Assembly (NCBI GenBank): GCA_944472135.2
Contig: CALYDD020000360.1
Span: forward strand, 1 to 64,000
DNA length: 64,000 bases
Source: Trichobilharzia regenti
Taxonomy: Eukaryota > Platyhelminthes > Trematoda > Strigeidida > Schistosomatidae
Direction of reading: 5' to 3'
Below the pieces are notes generated by a model. That model was not told where the DNA came from and searched no databases. It worked only from the letters and a program-made list of their open reading frames with translations. Below are positions 63,050 through 64,000 of the stretch, piece by piece. A program made the translations under genes and the position numbers. Position 1 is the stretch's first letter, and each line of letters starts with the position of its first letter.

Positions 63050-63650
63050 TTAGGTAGTACTTTTTTTGATGTAGTTGTGAGCTGAATAGATAATTTGCGA
63101 AGCTGTCGTTGCCCTACTAGACAACATCTTCAGCGCATACTTCAATTTGAATTGAAGTGAGCTTTTAGATTTCTCCACGAGTTCTATAGTCATCTCTCCT
63201 GGTGGGTGACGTTGAACGTGATTGGTTGTTTTTGTGTGTTGACACACCCTCTAGGTTACTTGTATTGGTATTGATTGTTTCCTTGACTTGGACTTGGACT
63301 CTTTGTGTGTGAGATTTCCTCCTTATCGATTGGTAAATTCTGTATATGTCAATATGTCTGTTGATTGACGATTCACTGAAATACCAGGTGGGCTTCTAAA
63401 ACTTTTCTAGTATTCTTGGTGTTTCCTCTGTCTAATATTTGAACACTGCTTGTCGTAATCGAATTGATGTCCGTGGTTGTCTGTATGCGGTGAAGCGATA
63501 TAAGGGAGTGGATCTGACGTCTTTTGATGGCTAGTTTATGATCATGAATATGAAGACGATGGGGACGTCCACTTTGACCAATGTAGTGCTTCTCACAGTC
63601 GTTGCAACTTATTTAGTGAATGATGTTGGTTTTATCTTCATTCGCTGTTG
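63050..63650 (-). pseudogene. PLE-3 copy, GIY-YIG domain and terminal region
   Basis: Minus strand 63420-63640: ISCNDCEKHYIGQSGRPHR then LHIHDHKLAIKR, the PLE-3 GIY-YIG motif (compare HCNRHYIGQSGRPLR at 5045). In other frames it reaches the C-terminal region, KPPGEMTIELVEKS-like, and ends in the terminal repeat with the hammerhead at 63093-63140. Frameshifted and dead. Confidence 0.78.
63093..63140 (-). ncRNA. Hammerhead ribozyme-like module (PLE-3)
   Basis: Minus strand: helix I TGCG/CGCA, core CTGAAGA intact, helix II GTTGTC/GGCAAC (one G-U pair), GACA in place of GAAA, minimal AGCT helix III and U at the cleavage position. One change in the GAAA strand should reduce activity. Confidence 0.65.
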
Positions 63651-63689
63651 AGTCTTTTTGTTCACACAGAGTTGAGTGAAGTATACAAC

Positions 63690-63770
63690 ATCAAGCTCAG
63701 AGAAGACAACTACATTAAAATCATCCACCTGAGCTACAAATCTTCTCCATCATATTCCAGTAGCGTTGTT
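63690..63770 (+). repeat. PLE-3 terminal fragment
   Basis: AAATCATCCACCTGAGCTAC and AAATCTTCTCC match 25470-25500 and, in complement, 4660-4690. Confidence 0.5.
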
Positions 63771-64000
63771 TTTTTTTTAACTATTGGGTTGTTAGCCTCA
63801 TGGCCAAACTTCCCTCTTTCACGAAGTTCCTATCAGCTAGTAAACAAGGTGAGATTAAAAAGTGTGTTGGCCAGTGATTCATTTCCCGACAATGTACGTA
63901 ATTAGCAAGCATTCTACACCATTGAGCTATTGAACTGACAAAACTACTAATAAAAACGATAATAGCCAATATACAGGTGATTAACAAAATCAGGAGGAAA
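63771..64000. other. Window end, weak SINE S1 resemblance
   Basis: TTGTTAGCCTCATGGCCAAAC recalls the complement of the S1 body (GGTTGCTAGCCTCATGCC), but the rest does not follow. No other feature. Confidence 0.3.

Overview
The window looks like repeat-rich genomic DNA of a trematode flatworm, most likely Schistosoma or a close relative. The case rests on AT-rich sequence, candidate spliced exons, hammerhead-bearing SINEs of the Sm-alpha type, Penelope-like elements (PLEs), RTE and CR1 non-LTR retrotransposons, a Merlin DNA transposon remnant and a Ty3/gypsy element. There are no operons, ribosome binding sites, CRISPR arrays or rRNA genes. Most of the 64 kb is dead or 5'-truncated transposable element sequence, often nested or inverted.

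Layout. 1-8.6 kb: an inverted repeat with ~906-bp arms carries a PLE-1 fragment in each arm; between the arms lie tRNA-like SINEs, hammerhead SINEs and a small PLE-3 with its own inverted termini. 9-15.5 kb: PLE-1 and PLE-2 coding remnants on the minus strand, one candidate host exon (11173-11444) and an RTE 3' end. 16.5-25.4 kb: decayed LINE reverse transcriptase and PLE pieces, with long anonymous stretches. 26-32 kb: an almost complete RTE ORF with frameshifts, a candidate host exon (28739-28931), then a 5'-truncated CR1 element with a fully open 686-codon reverse transcriptase frame. 32-41 kb: back-to-back Sm-alpha-like hammerheads, RTE and PLE fragments, and a ~1.8-kb palindromic structure. 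42-50 kb: PLE-4, a Merlin transposase remnant, a CR1 3' end and the best-preserved PLE-1 (47850-49935). 51-56 kb: PLE pieces, one of them split by a compact LTR retrotransposon with an exact 5-bp target duplication. 57-61 kb: CR1 and RTE copies. 61-64 kb: a PLE-1 tail, a well-supported host exon resembling the OB-fold of TDRD3 (62680-62864, minus) and a PLE-3 remnant.

The main theme is hammerhead-ribozyme-like architecture in at least six otherwise unrelated repeat groups: the termini of PLE-1, PLE-2 and PLE-3, a tRNA-Thr-like SINE, Sm-alpha-like repeats, and an orphan module. All share a very small helix III. A second theme is SINE-LINE pairing: two SINE families with similar tRNA-like heads carry different tails, one matching the 3' end of the local RTE family and the other the 3' end of the local CR1 family. 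Family labels PLE-1 to PLE-4, RTE-A/B/C, S1, S2 and H are local names used only in this annotation. All identifications come from reading the sequence and recalled family motifs; no searches were run.
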